Shown piece by piece: positions 10,044 through 18,712 of a stretch of DNA of 64,000 nucleotides. The number at the start of each line of letters is the position of its first letter. Position 1 is the first letter of the stretch. Source of the DNA: DASSBG01 sp963800395 (GTDB lineage: Bacteria; Pseudomonadota; Gammaproteobacteria; Xanthomonadales; Rhodanobacteraceae). Under the pieces are notes generated by a model. The model was not told where the DNA came from. It saw only the letters and a program-made list of their open reading frames with translations, and did no database searches. Location: contig CAWDBD010000007.1 of NCBI GenBank assembly GCA_963800395.1, positions 30,303 through 94,302 of the forward strand. Reading direction: 5' to 3'. Position numbers and translations under genes: made by a program.

Positions 10044-10798
10044 TGCCGCGCCTTCCCTGTAATCGCCACATACGCCTGCACCGTGCTGGCGAGGCCGTCA
10101 TAGAGCGCCTCGCCGATCAAGGCATGGCCAATGGAAACCTCGGCAATATCCGGAATCGCGTCCAGTAGCGGACCCAGGTTCTGCTGGTCGAGATCGTGGC
10201 CGGCGTTCACTACCAGTCCCGCCTCGCGTGCGGCGCGTGCCGTAAATGCGCATTGCTGCAACGCAACTGCAGCGTTACCGCTGGCAAATGCCTCGGCGTA
10301 CGGGCCTGTATACAGCTCCACGCGATGCGCGCCCAGTGCGGCAAACCGGGCCAGATCCCGTGCGGCAACATCAACAAACAGGCTGACCCGCCCGCAACAG
10401 TCAAGCAATTGGCTCACCAACGGTGACAGAACCTCGCTGTCGACAGCGGGATCAAATCCATGATCCGAGGTCAGTTGCGCGTCGCTGTCAGGCACCAGTG
10501 TGACCTGGTCTGGCCGTGTTTCCCTGCACAGGGAGACAAGACCCGGATATGCGCCACGCGGTGGCGCAAACGGGTTTCCCTCGATATTGAATTCGACACC
10601 GGCCTCACGGGTGAGTGCAGAAAGCAGCCCAACATCCGCGGGACGGATGTGCCGCTGATCGGGTCTTGGGTGCACGGTGATGCCATCACACCCGGCTTCA
10701 ATGCAGGTGCGAGCCGCCGTGGCAAGATCCGGCTGGTCTTCGCCGCGGGCGTTGCGCAGTAGCGCAATCTTGTTGAGGTTGACGCTGAGTCGGGTCAT
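10037..10798 (-). CDS. pdxJ: Pyridoxine 5'-phosphate synthase
   Basis: This 253-residue TIM-barrel enzyme condenses 1-deoxy-xylulose 5-phosphate with 3-amino-2-oxopropyl phosphate to give pyridoxine 5'-phosphate, the last ring-forming step of the DXP-dependent B6 pathway. Family landmarks are LSVNLNKIALLRNARG at the N-terminus, GITVHPRPDQRHI, EFNIEGNP, VTLVPDSDAQLTSDHG, the catalytic-loop ELYTGPYAEAF, and VNAGHDLDQQNL. The start overlaps the stop of the upstream phosphopantetheinyl transferase gene by ATGA, suggesting translational coupling. Confidence 0.97.
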   Translation of the reverse strand: MTRLSVNLNKIALLRNARGEDQPDLATAARTCIEAGCDGITVHPRPDQRHIRPADVGLLSALTREAGVEFNIEGNPFAPPRGAYPGLVSLCRETRPDQVTLVPDSDAQLTSDHGFDPAVDSEVLSPLVSQLLDCCGRVSLFVDVAARDLARFAALGAHRVELYTGPYAEAFASGNAAVALQQCAFTARAAREAGLVVNAGHDLDQQNLGPLLDAIPDIAEVSIGHALIGEALYDGLASTVQAYVAITGKARQA

Positions 10799-11481
10799 GA
10801 AAGCAGTTCCTGCGCCTCCGGTGATGTCAGCGCCGATTTGGCGAGCACCTCGCCGTTACGAAAATGGACGATGTGGCAGGGGCCGCCAAGCCAGGCCAGC
10901 GCCGCGAACGCATTCTGCCGCGGGACCGGCAGTGACCGCAATCGCAGCTGCTGCTCAGGCAGCTCGGTTAGCGCAAGTTGGTCGATCCGAAGGCCCTGAC
11001 CCCCCGAGAGCGACAAGACCACACGATCCAGACCACCGGAAAGCCCCCAACCGAGAGCCTTCAGCACGGCCTCCTTGCCCGTCCACAGACGCATGAATGC
11101 TGCCGCCCTGGACCCAGCTGGCAGATCCTTCAGATATCGGGACTCGCTTGCCGAAAAAAAGCGCTCGGCCAACTCCAGGGCATTTACCTTGCGCTGGCGG
11201 CACTCCAGATCCACACCCAACTCAACATCACGGGCCACTGCCGCAAGTGCCCATTCACCGCTATGGCTCCAGTTGAAGCATAGTCCCCCGCAATCGCCCG
11301 CCAACCGCGGCTTGCTCGAGGCATCATCCTGAATGAACCCGACCGACTGCGGACGGGTACCCAGATACGGGGCAAGAATGCGACGGAGCGGTTCGCGCTG
11401 CACGCCGAGATGCCAATCCAGCCAGTGCAGGTGGATGGTATCTGCATCGAGACCGGTCCCGTCAGCGATTGAGCCGCGCAT
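10795..11481 (-). CDS. 4'-phosphopantetheinyl transferase (Sfp/AcpT type)
   Basis: This protein of about 228 residues belongs to the superfamily that transfers 4'-phosphopantetheine from CoA to a carrier-protein serine. The core motifs GVDLECR (Mg-binding Asp) and the downstream LWTGKEAVLKALGWGL (WxxKEA) are present with normal spacing, and FNWSHSGEWALAAV precedes them. The chosen start MRGSIADGTG at 11481 overlaps the acs 3' end by 20 nt; upstream in-frame starts would run far into acs. It lies between acs and pdxJ on the same strand. The carrier-protein target is not shown in this window. Confidence 0.88.
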   Translation of the reverse strand: MRGSIADGTGLDADTIHLHWLDWHLGVQREPLRRILAPYLGTRPQSVGFIQDDASSKPRLAGDCGGLCFNWSHSGEWALAAVARDVELGVDLECRQRKVNALELAERFFSASESRYLKDLPAGSRAAAFMRLWTGKEAVLKALGWGLSGGLDRVVLSLSGGQGLRIDQLALTELPEQQLRLRSLPVPRQNAFAALAWLGGPCHIVHFRNGEVLAKSALTSPEAQELLS

Positions 11482-13405
11482 CGACCAGCGCCTGGACCAC
11501 ACCCGGATCGGCCAGCGTAGAGGTGTCACCAAGTTTGTCCGGCTCGTTCTCCGCAATCTTGCGCAGAATGCGACGCATGATCTTGCCTGAACGGGTCTTG
11601 GGCAGGGACGGCGCCCACTGCAGATATTCGGGTCTTGCAATCGGACCAATGACCTTGCGTACCCAGGCCATCAACTCATCATGCAGCGCATCCGACGGTT
11701 CGACGCCAGCGTTGAGGGTAACGTAGGCATAGATGGCCTGGCCCTTGATGTCATGCGGACAGCCGACCACTGCGGCCTCGGCCACCTTCTCGTGTGACTC
11801 CAGCGCACTCTCAACTTCGGCGGTGCCCAGACGGTGGCCACTGACATTGATCACGTCATCCACGCGCCCGGTAATCCAGTAGTAGCCATCGGCGTCGCGA
11901 CGCGCGCCATCGCCGCTGAAGTAGCGCCCGGGGAATGTCTTGAAGTAGGTGTCGACGAACCGCTGATGATCGCCGTAGACCGTGCGCATCTGACCGGGCC
12001 AGGAATCGGTGATGACCAGATTGCCCTCGCACTCGCCCTCCAGCACCTGGCCCTCAGCGTCCACGATGGCCGGCTCGATGCCGAAAAACGGATTTGTCGC
12101 CGAACCCGGCTTGGTGTCCGTCGCGCCGGGCAACGGGGTAATCATGATGCCGCCGGTTTCAGTCTGCCACCATGTGTCGACTACCGGGCAGCGTCCGTTG
12201 CCGACCACATGGAAGTACCACTCCCAGGCCTCGGGATTGATCGGCTCACCTACCGTACCGAGAACGCGCAAGGACTTTCGCGAGGTCTTCAAGACCGGAT
12301 CATCACCCTCGCGCATGAGGGCACGGATGGCCGTAGGCGCCGTATAGAAAAGCGACACCTTGTGCCGATCAATCGTTTGCCAGAAGCGGCTGCAATCCGG
12401 CCAGGTGGGCACGCCGTCAAACATGAGGGTCGTGGCGCCATTGGCCAGCGGCCCGTAAACCACGTAGCTGTGCCCTGTAACCCAGCCCACATCGGCGCTG
12501 CACCAGTAGACATCATCCTCGCGCAGGTCAAACACGCATTCGTGGGTGTAGCTTGCATACACCAGGTAGCCGCCGGTGGTGTGCAACACCCCCTTGGGCA
12601 TACCCGTGGATCCGGACGTGTAGAGTATGAACAACGGGTCTTCCGAGTTCATCGGCTCCGGAGGGCATTCGCCAGGCTGGCCTTCGATAAGCACGTGGTA
12701 CCAGCGATCTCGCGGTGACTGCATGTTGATGGAGCTGCCGGTGCGCTGCACCACAATGACGGTTTCCACGCTTTGCGTGCCGTCGCGCTCGAGCGAAGCA
12801 TCGACGTTGCGCTTCAGCGGAATGGTCTTGCCACCGCGAATACCCTCGTCGGCGGTAATGACCATCTTGCAGGCGCTGTCGGCAATACGCCTGGCCAGTG
12901 CATCAGGCGAGAAGCCGCCAAAAACCACCGAGTGCACCGCACCAATGCGCGCGCAGGCCAGCATAGCCACGGCGGCCTCGGGCACCATGGGCATGTAGAT
13001 CGCTACCCGGTCACCCTTGCCTACGCCGAGGTTGCGCAGCGCGTTGCCGAAACGGCACACCTCGTCATGCAATTGCCGATAGCTGATGTGCCGTGTGTCG
13101 CCAGGGTCGTCTCCCTCGAAAATAATGGCCGTCTTGTCGCCTCGCTTTGCGAGATGACGATCCAGGCAGTTTGTCGAGGCATTGAGTACGCCGTCCGCAT
13201 ACCAGCGAATGTGCAGGTCATCGGCCGCAAAGCTGACGTCCTTGATCTCGCTCGGCACCGAGACCCAATCCAGCCGTTTGGCAATTTCGGCCCAGAACGC
13301 CTCGGGGTTCTCGATCGACTTCTGATACAGCTCGCGATATTGGGATGCGTTGATGCGCGCGTGCTCGGCAAGCTCTGCTGGAACACGATGAATCGACGAT
13401 GACAT
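11462..13405 (-). CDS. acs: Acetyl-coenzyme A synthetase
   Basis: This 647-residue ANL-superfamily ligase makes acetyl-CoA from acetate, ATP and CoA through acetyl-AMP. The P-loop-like motif YTSGSTGMPKGV, the WCSADVGWVTGHSYVVYGPL segment, DTWWQTETGG, and the C-terminal catalytic lysine motif PKTRSGKIMRRILR are all present. That lysine is the residue acetylated to control Acs in other bacteria. The length matches the family and the frame is intact. It heads a minus-strand set with the phosphopantetheinyl transferase and pdxJ, which overlap in sequence. Confidence 0.97.
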   Translation of the reverse strand: MSSSIHRVPAELAEHARINASQYRELYQKSIENPEAFWAEIAKRLDWVSVPSEIKDVSFAADDLHIRWYADGVLNASTNCLDRHLAKRGDKTAIIFEGDDPGDTRHISYRQLHDEVCRFGNALRNLGVGKGDRVAIYMPMVPEAAVAMLACARIGAVHSVVFGGFSPDALARRIADSACKMVITADEGIRGGKTIPLKRNVDASLERDGTQSVETVIVVQRTGSSINMQSPRDRWYHVLIEGQPGECPPEPMNSEDPLFILYTSGSTGMPKGVLHTTGGYLVYASYTHECVFDLREDDVYWCSADVGWVTGHSYVVYGPLANGATTLMFDGVPTWPDCSRFWQTIDRHKVSLFYTAPTAIRALMREGDDPVLKTSRKSLRVLGTVGEPINPEAWEWYFHVVGNGRCPVVDTWWQTETGGIMITPLPGATDTKPGSATNPFFGIEPAIVDAEGQVLEGECEGNLVITDSWPGQMRTVYGDHQRFVDTYFKTFPGRYFSGDGARRDADGYYWITGRVDDVINVSGHRLGTAEVESALESHEKVAEAAVVGCPHDIKGQAIYAYVTLNAGVEPSDALHDELMAWVRKVIGPIARPEYLQWAPSLPKTRSGKIMRRILRKIAENEPDKLGDTSTLADPGVVQALVDARLNR

Positions 13406-13638
13406 GACTAACTCCCGATACGAATTACTTTCAATTGCACCCTGTGGTCGTTTGACATACCTGCCCGGGCATGCCTTTCATGCGCGCGGGCGCTGACGAT
13501 ATGTTCGCTGCCAGAGCGCAAGGTCAAACCTTGAAACAGGCAAAAAGTGCTTGCGAGCGTGACGCATGCCGCGGTGAGCCCGTCACCAAATCGACGGAAG
13601 GGTACGCCGTGACTGTCACGGCGCACCGTTTCCCCGAA

Positions 13639-13893
13639 TCAGGCTCGGCGGATCAGACTGATAAGTGCCAGCAGAATGATGGCACCGATCAACGCATTGA
13701 TGATGGCGCCGATGATGCCGCCGCCAATGACGATGCCCAGAGTCGGCAACAACCAGCCGGCGATAAAGGCACCCACGATGCCGACGATGATGTTGCCAAC
13801 AAGACCCAGACCGCGGCCCTTCACGATGAGCCCTGCCAGCCAACCGGCAATGGCACCTACAACCAGAAAAATGATCAGACCTGTAACCGTCAT
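13639..13893 (-). CDS. GlsB/YeaQ/YmgE family small membrane protein
   Basis: This 84-residue, almost entirely hydrophobic Gly/Ile-rich protein has the family pattern: MTVTGLIIFLVVGAIAGWLA, then KGRGLGLVGNIIVGIVGAFI, then GIVIGGGIIGAIINALIGAI, giving three membrane helices. The family is annotated as transglycosylase-associated or stress-response but has no established enzyme activity. The ATG at 13893 follows a good AAGGAGAG ribosome-binding site; the longer upstream in-frame extension is not conserved-looking. It is probably monocistronic. Confidence 0.88.
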   Translation of the reverse strand: MTVTGLIIFLVVGAIAGWLAGLIVKGRGLGLVGNIIVGIVGAFIAGWLLPTLGIVIGGGIIGAIINALIGAIILLALISLIRRA

Positions 13894-14130
13894 GTTGTGC
13901 TCTCCTTGAACAAGTACTGCATCCGGAGCCGGACCGACAAGAACGCACGCGTCTGCAGCCTGGCGGACCCGCCCGGGCTTCCCGCATTTTCCCCTGAGCC
14001 GGCCTTGGCCATGCGCCCATGAGGATCGAGAAACCCGTCTCAGACTCGCCTTGTCCCCAATCGCATGCCTGCTATCGTACAAGCTCCACAACGCCGCCCG
14101 CGGGCGGCAAGAATCAGGCCAGCACCAGCC

Positions 14131-14388
14131 TCAGTGCATGCCTGTCGAAACACCTTCCGAATCAGTCTTGGTCTTTTGCCTCACCGCCGATTTGAGGGCC
14201 TCGATCTCGGGATCGGTCATGAACTCCGGCTGGGCGCTGTTTTCGATACGCGCCTGCGCGAATGCCAGCGCCGCTGCGATGGAGGCCAGAATGCCTGTAG
14301 CCAGACCAAGCCCGAACCATACCGGCGATGTGCTCCACCAGGAGCCAAACAACCCGGCCACAGCAATGATCAGCAAAATCCAGCGCAT
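14131..14388 (-). CDS. Small membrane protein of unknown function
   Basis: The predicted product has about 85 residues with two closely spaced hydrophobic helices (MRWILLIIAVAGLFGSWW and FGLGLATGILASIAAALAF), then a charged cytoplasmic-type tail (MTDPEIEALKSAVRQKTK). The ATG at 14388 is preceded by an AGGA about 9 nt upstream. I do not recognise a family. Coding is supported by the membrane-protein pattern with a clear hydrophobic/charged partition and by the ribosome-binding site. Confidence 0.6.
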   Translation of the reverse strand: MRWILLIIAVAGLFGSWWSTSPVWFGLGLATGILASIAAALAFAQARIENSAQPEFMTDPEIEALKSAVRQKTKTDSEGVSTGMH

Positions 14389-14507
14389 ACGCAATTCCTG
14401 AAATCAACAAGATTCGCCTTCCACATCATACACGCGACAGAACATCCACCACCAGAGACTGCCAGCCGGGTACTATCCTGTGTGCAAGTGAACACAGCGA
14501 GGGCGAC

Positions 14508-15914
14508 ATGAATACCAGTGACCTGCAGCATTCGTTGAATGCAAAGCTATCCGACATGCGTTCAGCGGTATCACGCTCACCCTGCCCGGCTTGGGCGTGG
14601 CGACGCCAGCGCCTGGATACTGTAAAGCAACTGCTGAACGAGCATGCCGATGCGATTGCCACGGCCATCGACCAGGATTTCGGCGGTCGACCGCCGTCGG
14701 AAACACGTCTTTTGGAGCTTTTTCCGTCACTATCGTCGTTGCAACACGCTGCTGCCCATGGCAAGCGCTGGATGCGTGGGCGCCGCCATTGGGCCAACCA
14801 ATGGTTTCTTCCAGCCCGGACCCGTCTTTTGCCCAGGCCCAAGGGTGTAGTCGGCATCGTGGTGCCGTGGAATTATCCGCTGTATCTGGCGGTCGGACCC
14901 CTGGTGGACGCGCTGACGGCGGGGAACCGCGTCATGCTGAAAATGTCCGAGCATACGCCACGCTTCTCGGCACTGTTTGCCGACCTTGTTGCGCAGCACT
15001 TTGCCGCTGACGAAGTGCATGTCGTCACTGGTGACGCCGATGTCGGCAAGGCCTTCGCCGCGCTACCGTTTGATCATCTGCTGTTTACCGGCTCCACCGA
15101 CGTCGGGCGCAAGGTCATGCAGGCGGCCAGTGCCAACCTCACACCGGTGACGCTGGAACTGGGTGGCAAGTCACCGGCCCTGGTTGCGCCGGGTGCACGG
15201 CTGGACCACGCCGTAGAACGCATCCTGTTCGGCAAAAGCGTGAACGCGGGCCAGACCTGCATCGCGCCGGACTACGTGCTGGTACCCCGCGCGGAACAGG
15301 CGGCCTTCATTGCCGAGGCGCGCGACCAGTTTCAGCGACTGTATCCACCAGACACTCAACGGCGCGATTACGCGGCCCTGCACAGCGATGCCCATGCACA
15401 GCGCATGCACAGCTTGCAGGAGCAGGCCGAAGCGGCCGGATCCACGGCCTACCCACTTGCCGAGGCCGATCCGGCGCGTCGCTGCCTGCCCCCGGTGCTG
15501 CTTACCGATGTGCATTCGGACAGTCCGGTCATGCAAGAGGAGATTTTCGGTCCATTGCTGCCGCTGGTTGCCTATGACGATCTGGATGAGGCACTGGCAT
15601 TTGTCGCGGCGCGCCCGCACCCGCTGGCATTTTATCTTTTTGACGACGACGCGCAGCGCCGGGAGCGGCTCTTGCCGCGTATCCACGCAGGTGGCATCGC
15701 TATCAACGACACCCTGTTCCACATTGCCCAGCACCACTTGCCGTTTGGCGGTGTCGGTTCTTCGGGAATGGGTGCCTACCACGGCGAACCGGGCTTCAAG
15801 ACCTTTTCACACATGCAGTCGGTCTTTTTGCAGTCCCGTTTCAACCTCGTGGGCCTGATGAACCCGCCCTACGGCTCACGTTTTCGAAAAATGCTGCGGT
15901 ACATGATGCGTTGA
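14508..15914 (+). CDS. Aldehyde dehydrogenase (coniferyl aldehyde dehydrogenase-like)
   Basis: This 468-residue NAD(P)-dependent aldehyde dehydrogenase has IVVPWNYPLYLAVGPL, the cofactor motif FTGSTDVGRKV, the general-base motif LELGGKSPALV and the nucleophilic cysteine motif NAGQTCIAPDYVLV, followed by EEIFGPLLPLV and LPFGGVGSSGMG. The short form with a hydrophobic, basic C-terminal tail (LRYMMR) resembles coniferyl and fatty aldehyde dehydrogenases that can associate with membranes. The real substrate cannot be read from sequence. The gene stands alone between divergent and convergent neighbours. Confidence 0.9.
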   Translation: MNTSDLQHSLNAKLSDMRSAVSRSPCPAWAWRRQRLDTVKQLLNEHADAIATAIDQDFGGRPPSETRLLELFPSLSSLQHAAAHGKRWMRGRRHWANQWFLPARTRLLPRPKGVVGIVVPWNYPLYLAVGPLVDALTAGNRVMLKMSEHTPRFSALFADLVAQHFAADEVHVVTGDADVGKAFAALPFDHLLFTGSTDVGRKVMQAASANLTPVTLELGGKSPALVAPGARLDHAVERILFGKSVNAGQTCIAPDYVLVPRAEQAAFIAEARDQFQRLYPPDTQRRDYAALHSDAHAQRMHSLQEQAEAAGSTAYPLAEADPARRCLPPVLLTDVHSDSPVMQEEIFGPLLPLVAYDDLDEALAFVAARPHPLAFYLFDDDAQRRERLLPRIHAGGIAINDTLFHIAQHHLPFGGVGSSGMGAYHGEPGFKTFSHMQSVFLQSRFNLVGLMNPPYGSRFRKMLRYMMR

Positions 15915-16036
15915 GCCAGTAGTGACCCTGTCCGATCGGGGGTGCATACGGAAACCGCATGCCGAATGTGGCCCGTTGCCGAGCGCCGCTCGGCGGAATC
16001 GCCAAGCGAGTACGACCCTGTCAGCCGTGGTTCCAC

Positions 16037-17041
16037 TCAAGCGTCTGCGTGGTAGCGCTCGACTTCGGCCACCTCGTCGCGTGAACCCAGCACCACCGGC
16101 ACGCGCTGGTGCAGCCCCGATGGCTGCACCTCCATGATGCGCTGACGCCCGGTACTGGCGGCGCCGCCGGCCTGCTCGATGATGAAGGCCATCGGATTGG
16201 CCTCGTACATCAGGCGCAGTTTGCCGCCCTTGGCCTTCACCTTGCTGTCCATCGGATAGGTAAACAGACCGCCACGGGTGATGATGCGGTGCACGTCGGC
16301 CACCATGGATGCAACCCAGCGCATGTTGAAGTCGCGTCCGCGTATGCCTTCCCTGCCGCGCAGAAGATCGGCGACATAGTCCTGCATGGGCTTTTCCCAG
16401 AACCGTTGATTGGACATGTTGATGGCAAACTCGGAGGTCTGGGCAGGAATCTGCACATCGCGTCGACTGAGGATGAAGCTGCCGATCTCACGATCCAGCG
16501 TGAACACGTGGGTGCCATGCCCGAGCGTGAGTACCAGCAAGGTGCTGGGCCCGTACACGACATAGCCCGCCGCGACCTGGTCTCGACCCGGCTGGAGAAA
16601 CTCATCCGTTGCAACCTTGCTGCCGGATTCCTCGGGCCTTCGCAGCACGGAAAATATGGTGCCGACCGCAATATTGACGTCGATGTTCGAGCTGCCATCC
16701 AGCGGATCGAACAACAGCAGGTAGCCGCCTTTCGGGTAGGCATCGGGTATCTGCTGCGGGTGTTCCATTTCCTCGGAAGCGCAAGCGGCCAGGTGACCGC
16801 CCCAGGCGTTGGCGTTGAGCAGGATCTCATTGGACAGGACATCCAGCTTCTTCTGTGCTTCGCCCTGGATATTGCCGGTACCCGCATCGCCCAGGATCCC
16901 GCCCAGGGCACCCTTGCCAGTCGCCACGCTGATGCGCTTGCAGGCCCGCGCCACGACCTCCAGCAACTGGGTCAGGTCCGTGCTGCCATGGCCGGCACGG
17001 CGTTCCTCGACTAGAAACTGGGTCAGGGTGATGTGGTCCAT
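16037..17041 (-). CDS. fbp: Fructose-1,6-bisphosphatase class I
   Basis: This 334-residue gluconeogenic enzyme hydrolyses fructose-1,6-bisphosphate to fructose-6-phosphate. The metal-binding and catalytic motifs LLFDPLDGSSNIDVN, ASEEME near residue 90, and the C-terminal substrate motif RLMYEANPMAFIIEQAGG are all visible. The length matches the family. With acs and aldehyde dehydrogenase nearby it fits growth on acetate or other non-sugar carbon, although these genes are not one operon. Confidence 0.97.
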   Translation of the reverse strand: MDHITLTQFLVEERRAGHGSTDLTQLLEVVARACKRISVATGKGALGGILGDAGTGNIQGEAQKKLDVLSNEILLNANAWGGHLAACASEEMEHPQQIPDAYPKGGYLLLFDPLDGSSNIDVNIAVGTIFSVLRRPEESGSKVATDEFLQPGRDQVAAGYVVYGPSTLLVLTLGHGTHVFTLDREIGSFILSRRDVQIPAQTSEFAINMSNQRFWEKPMQDYVADLLRGREGIRGRDFNMRWVASMVADVHRIITRGGLFTYPMDSKVKAKGGKLRLMYEANPMAFIIEQAGGAASTGRQRIMEVQPSGLHQRVPVVLGSRDEVAEVERYHADA

Positions 17042-17177
17042 GTCAGTACGCCGGGTGATGATGAATGGCTATTGTCGCGGAGTGCGCGCCAGGAAAAAAG
17101 TCTCGACACTGCTGACACCACGCTGTCAGCAGGGGTAGCCCAGACTGAATGCTCCTTCTGCCTGACGGAAACTTGCC

Positions 17178-17816
17178 ATGACTTCATCATCCACACTGGT
17201 CTTTTTTCACAATCCTCAAAGCCGTGCCAACATGGTGCGCGCGCTGCTGGAAGAACTCGAGGCGGACTTCGACCTTTGTCCAATCGATTTCAGAAGCAAC
17301 GAACAACTTTCCGACGAGTATCTGGCGATCAATCCCATGGGCAAGGTGCCGGCGATTCGCCACAATGGCACCCTGATCACCGAGACCGTGGCCATCTACA
17401 TCCATCTCGCCGATTTCTATCGCGCGACTGGCCTGGCGCCTGCGCTGGATGATCCCGATCGCGGCACCTACCTGCGCTGGCTGGTGTTCTATGCCGCCTG
17501 CTTCGAGCCCGCCATTGGCGACAAGGCCATGCAGCGGGATCCTGGTCCGCGCGCCCAGTCGCCCTACGCCGATTACGACACCACGGTGGCGGCCATCAGC
17601 CAACAGATCGCCTCAGGTGTCTGGTTGCTGGGGGAGCGTTTCAGCGCAGCCGATGTGCTCTGGGGCAACGCCTTGCGTTTTGCTACCGCCTTCAACCTGG
17701 TGGAGAAGACCCCGCTATTGGCCGACTACATCGACCGGGTCATGTCGCGACCGGCCCAGAAGCGCGCCCTCGAAGCAAACGAAGCGCTGGCTGCCAGCAT
17801 GGGTCTGGCGGCATGA
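17178..17816 (+). CDS. Glutathione S-transferase family protein
   Basis: This 212-residue protein has a thioredoxin-like N-terminal domain with LVFFHNPQSRANMVRALLEEL, the cis-proline GKVPAIRHNG and ETVAIYIHLAD near residues 68-79, then an all-helical C-terminal domain with GERFSAADVLWGNAL. These are the features of soluble cytosolic GSTs. The reaction, probably glutathione conjugation or a peroxidase-like detoxification, is not determined. It is divergent from fbp. Confidence 0.88.
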   Translation: MTSSSTLVFFHNPQSRANMVRALLEELEADFDLCPIDFRSNEQLSDEYLAINPMGKVPAIRHNGTLITETVAIYIHLADFYRATGLAPALDDPDRGTYLRWLVFYAACFEPAIGDKAMQRDPGPRAQSPYADYDTTVAAISQQIASGVWLLGERFSAADVLWGNALRFATAFNLVEKTPLLADYIDRVMSRPAQKRALEANEALAASMGLAA

Positions 17817-17891
17817 GCGAACGCGGGTCGGTCCAGCCTCGGGGCTGTTGACGGTTGCGCAGCCAGCGGCAGGATTTGCGATGATGAGCGC

Positions 17892-18620
17892 ATGCGCCGA
17901 GCCGACCGTCTCTTCCAGATCATCCATGCCCTCCAGGGGCGGCGCTCGGCGATGCCTGCACGACGTCTCGCGGAGTTGCTGCAGGTATCACAACGCACCA
18001 TCTACCGGGACATTTCGGACCTGCAAACCTCCGGCGTGCCTGTCGAAGGTGAAGCCGGTGTCGGCTACATGTTGCGCAAGGGATCGGACATCCCGCCGCT
18101 GATGTTCACGGCCGACGAACTTGAAGCGCTGGTCATCGGTGCACGTTTCGTTCGCGCCTTCGCCGGTGCACGCATGGCGTCCGCAGCGCAATCGGCCATG
18201 ACCAAGATCGAGGCCGTGTTGCCGGAGGAGTTGAAGCAGCGCCAGGGACGCACGCGCATCTTTGCTCCGGTCTGGCAGGATCGCGTGCAGAAGCAGCACG
18301 CCCAAGTGCTTGACCGCCTGCATGAAGCGATCGAGAGCAGGGAAGTGCTCGCCATCTGCTACCGCGACCTCAAGGAGCAGACGACGAGACGAGATGTCGA
18401 GCCCTTGTGCCTGGCATTCTGGGGTGGCAGCTGGACCCTGGGCGGCTGGTGCCGCTTGCGCCGTGACTTTCGAAATTTTCGACTGGACCGGATCAGCGTT
18501 TTCGACACCGCCGGCGAGCATTTCCAGGACACTGTCGAACGCGGGATGAGGGCTTATCTCGCGGCCCTGCATCCGCACTCGGGCATCCCGTCCGCAGCCG
18601 ATCGCGACGGGTCATCCTGA
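17892..18620 (+). CDS. YafY/PafC-type WYL-domain transcriptional regulator
   Basis: This 242-residue regulator has an N-terminal HTH (RRLAELLQVSQRTIYRDISDLQTSGVPV, residues about 22-52), a linker, and a C-terminal WYL-type ligand-sensing domain (RVQKQHAQVLDRLHEAIESREVLAICY, then CLAFWGGSWTLGGWCRLR). Such proteins usually control nearby genes, and the GST just upstream on the same strand is an obvious candidate. The start ATG at 17892 opens straight into the HTH (MRRADRLFQIIHALQG). Confidence 0.9.
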   Translation: MRRADRLFQIIHALQGRRSAMPARRLAELLQVSQRTIYRDISDLQTSGVPVEGEAGVGYMLRKGSDIPPLMFTADELEALVIGARFVRAFAGARMASAAQSAMTKIEAVLPEELKQRQGRTRIFAPVWQDRVQKQHAQVLDRLHEAIESREVLAICYRDLKEQTTRRDVEPLCLAFWGGSWTLGGWCRLRRDFRNFRLDRISVFDTAGEHFQDTVERGMRAYLAALHPHSGIPSAADRDGSS

Positions 18621-18712
18621 CAAATGCGCAAGCGCTCGTCTCGTACGACTGCCGCCGATCTGCGAAGATGAGTGGCATGTTCACTGCCGGAACGGCTGCG
18701 GGAGACCCCGAG

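Noticed and set aside
13408..13626. Possible 72-residue minus-strand gene upstream of acs
   Set aside because: No ribosome-binding site, no membrane or motif pattern, and it lies in the acs promoter region; judged to be chance.
16037..17041. Plus-strand frame antisense to fbp (301 codons)
   Set aside because: The minus strand carries an intact, motif-complete fructose-bisphosphatase; the plus frame has none.
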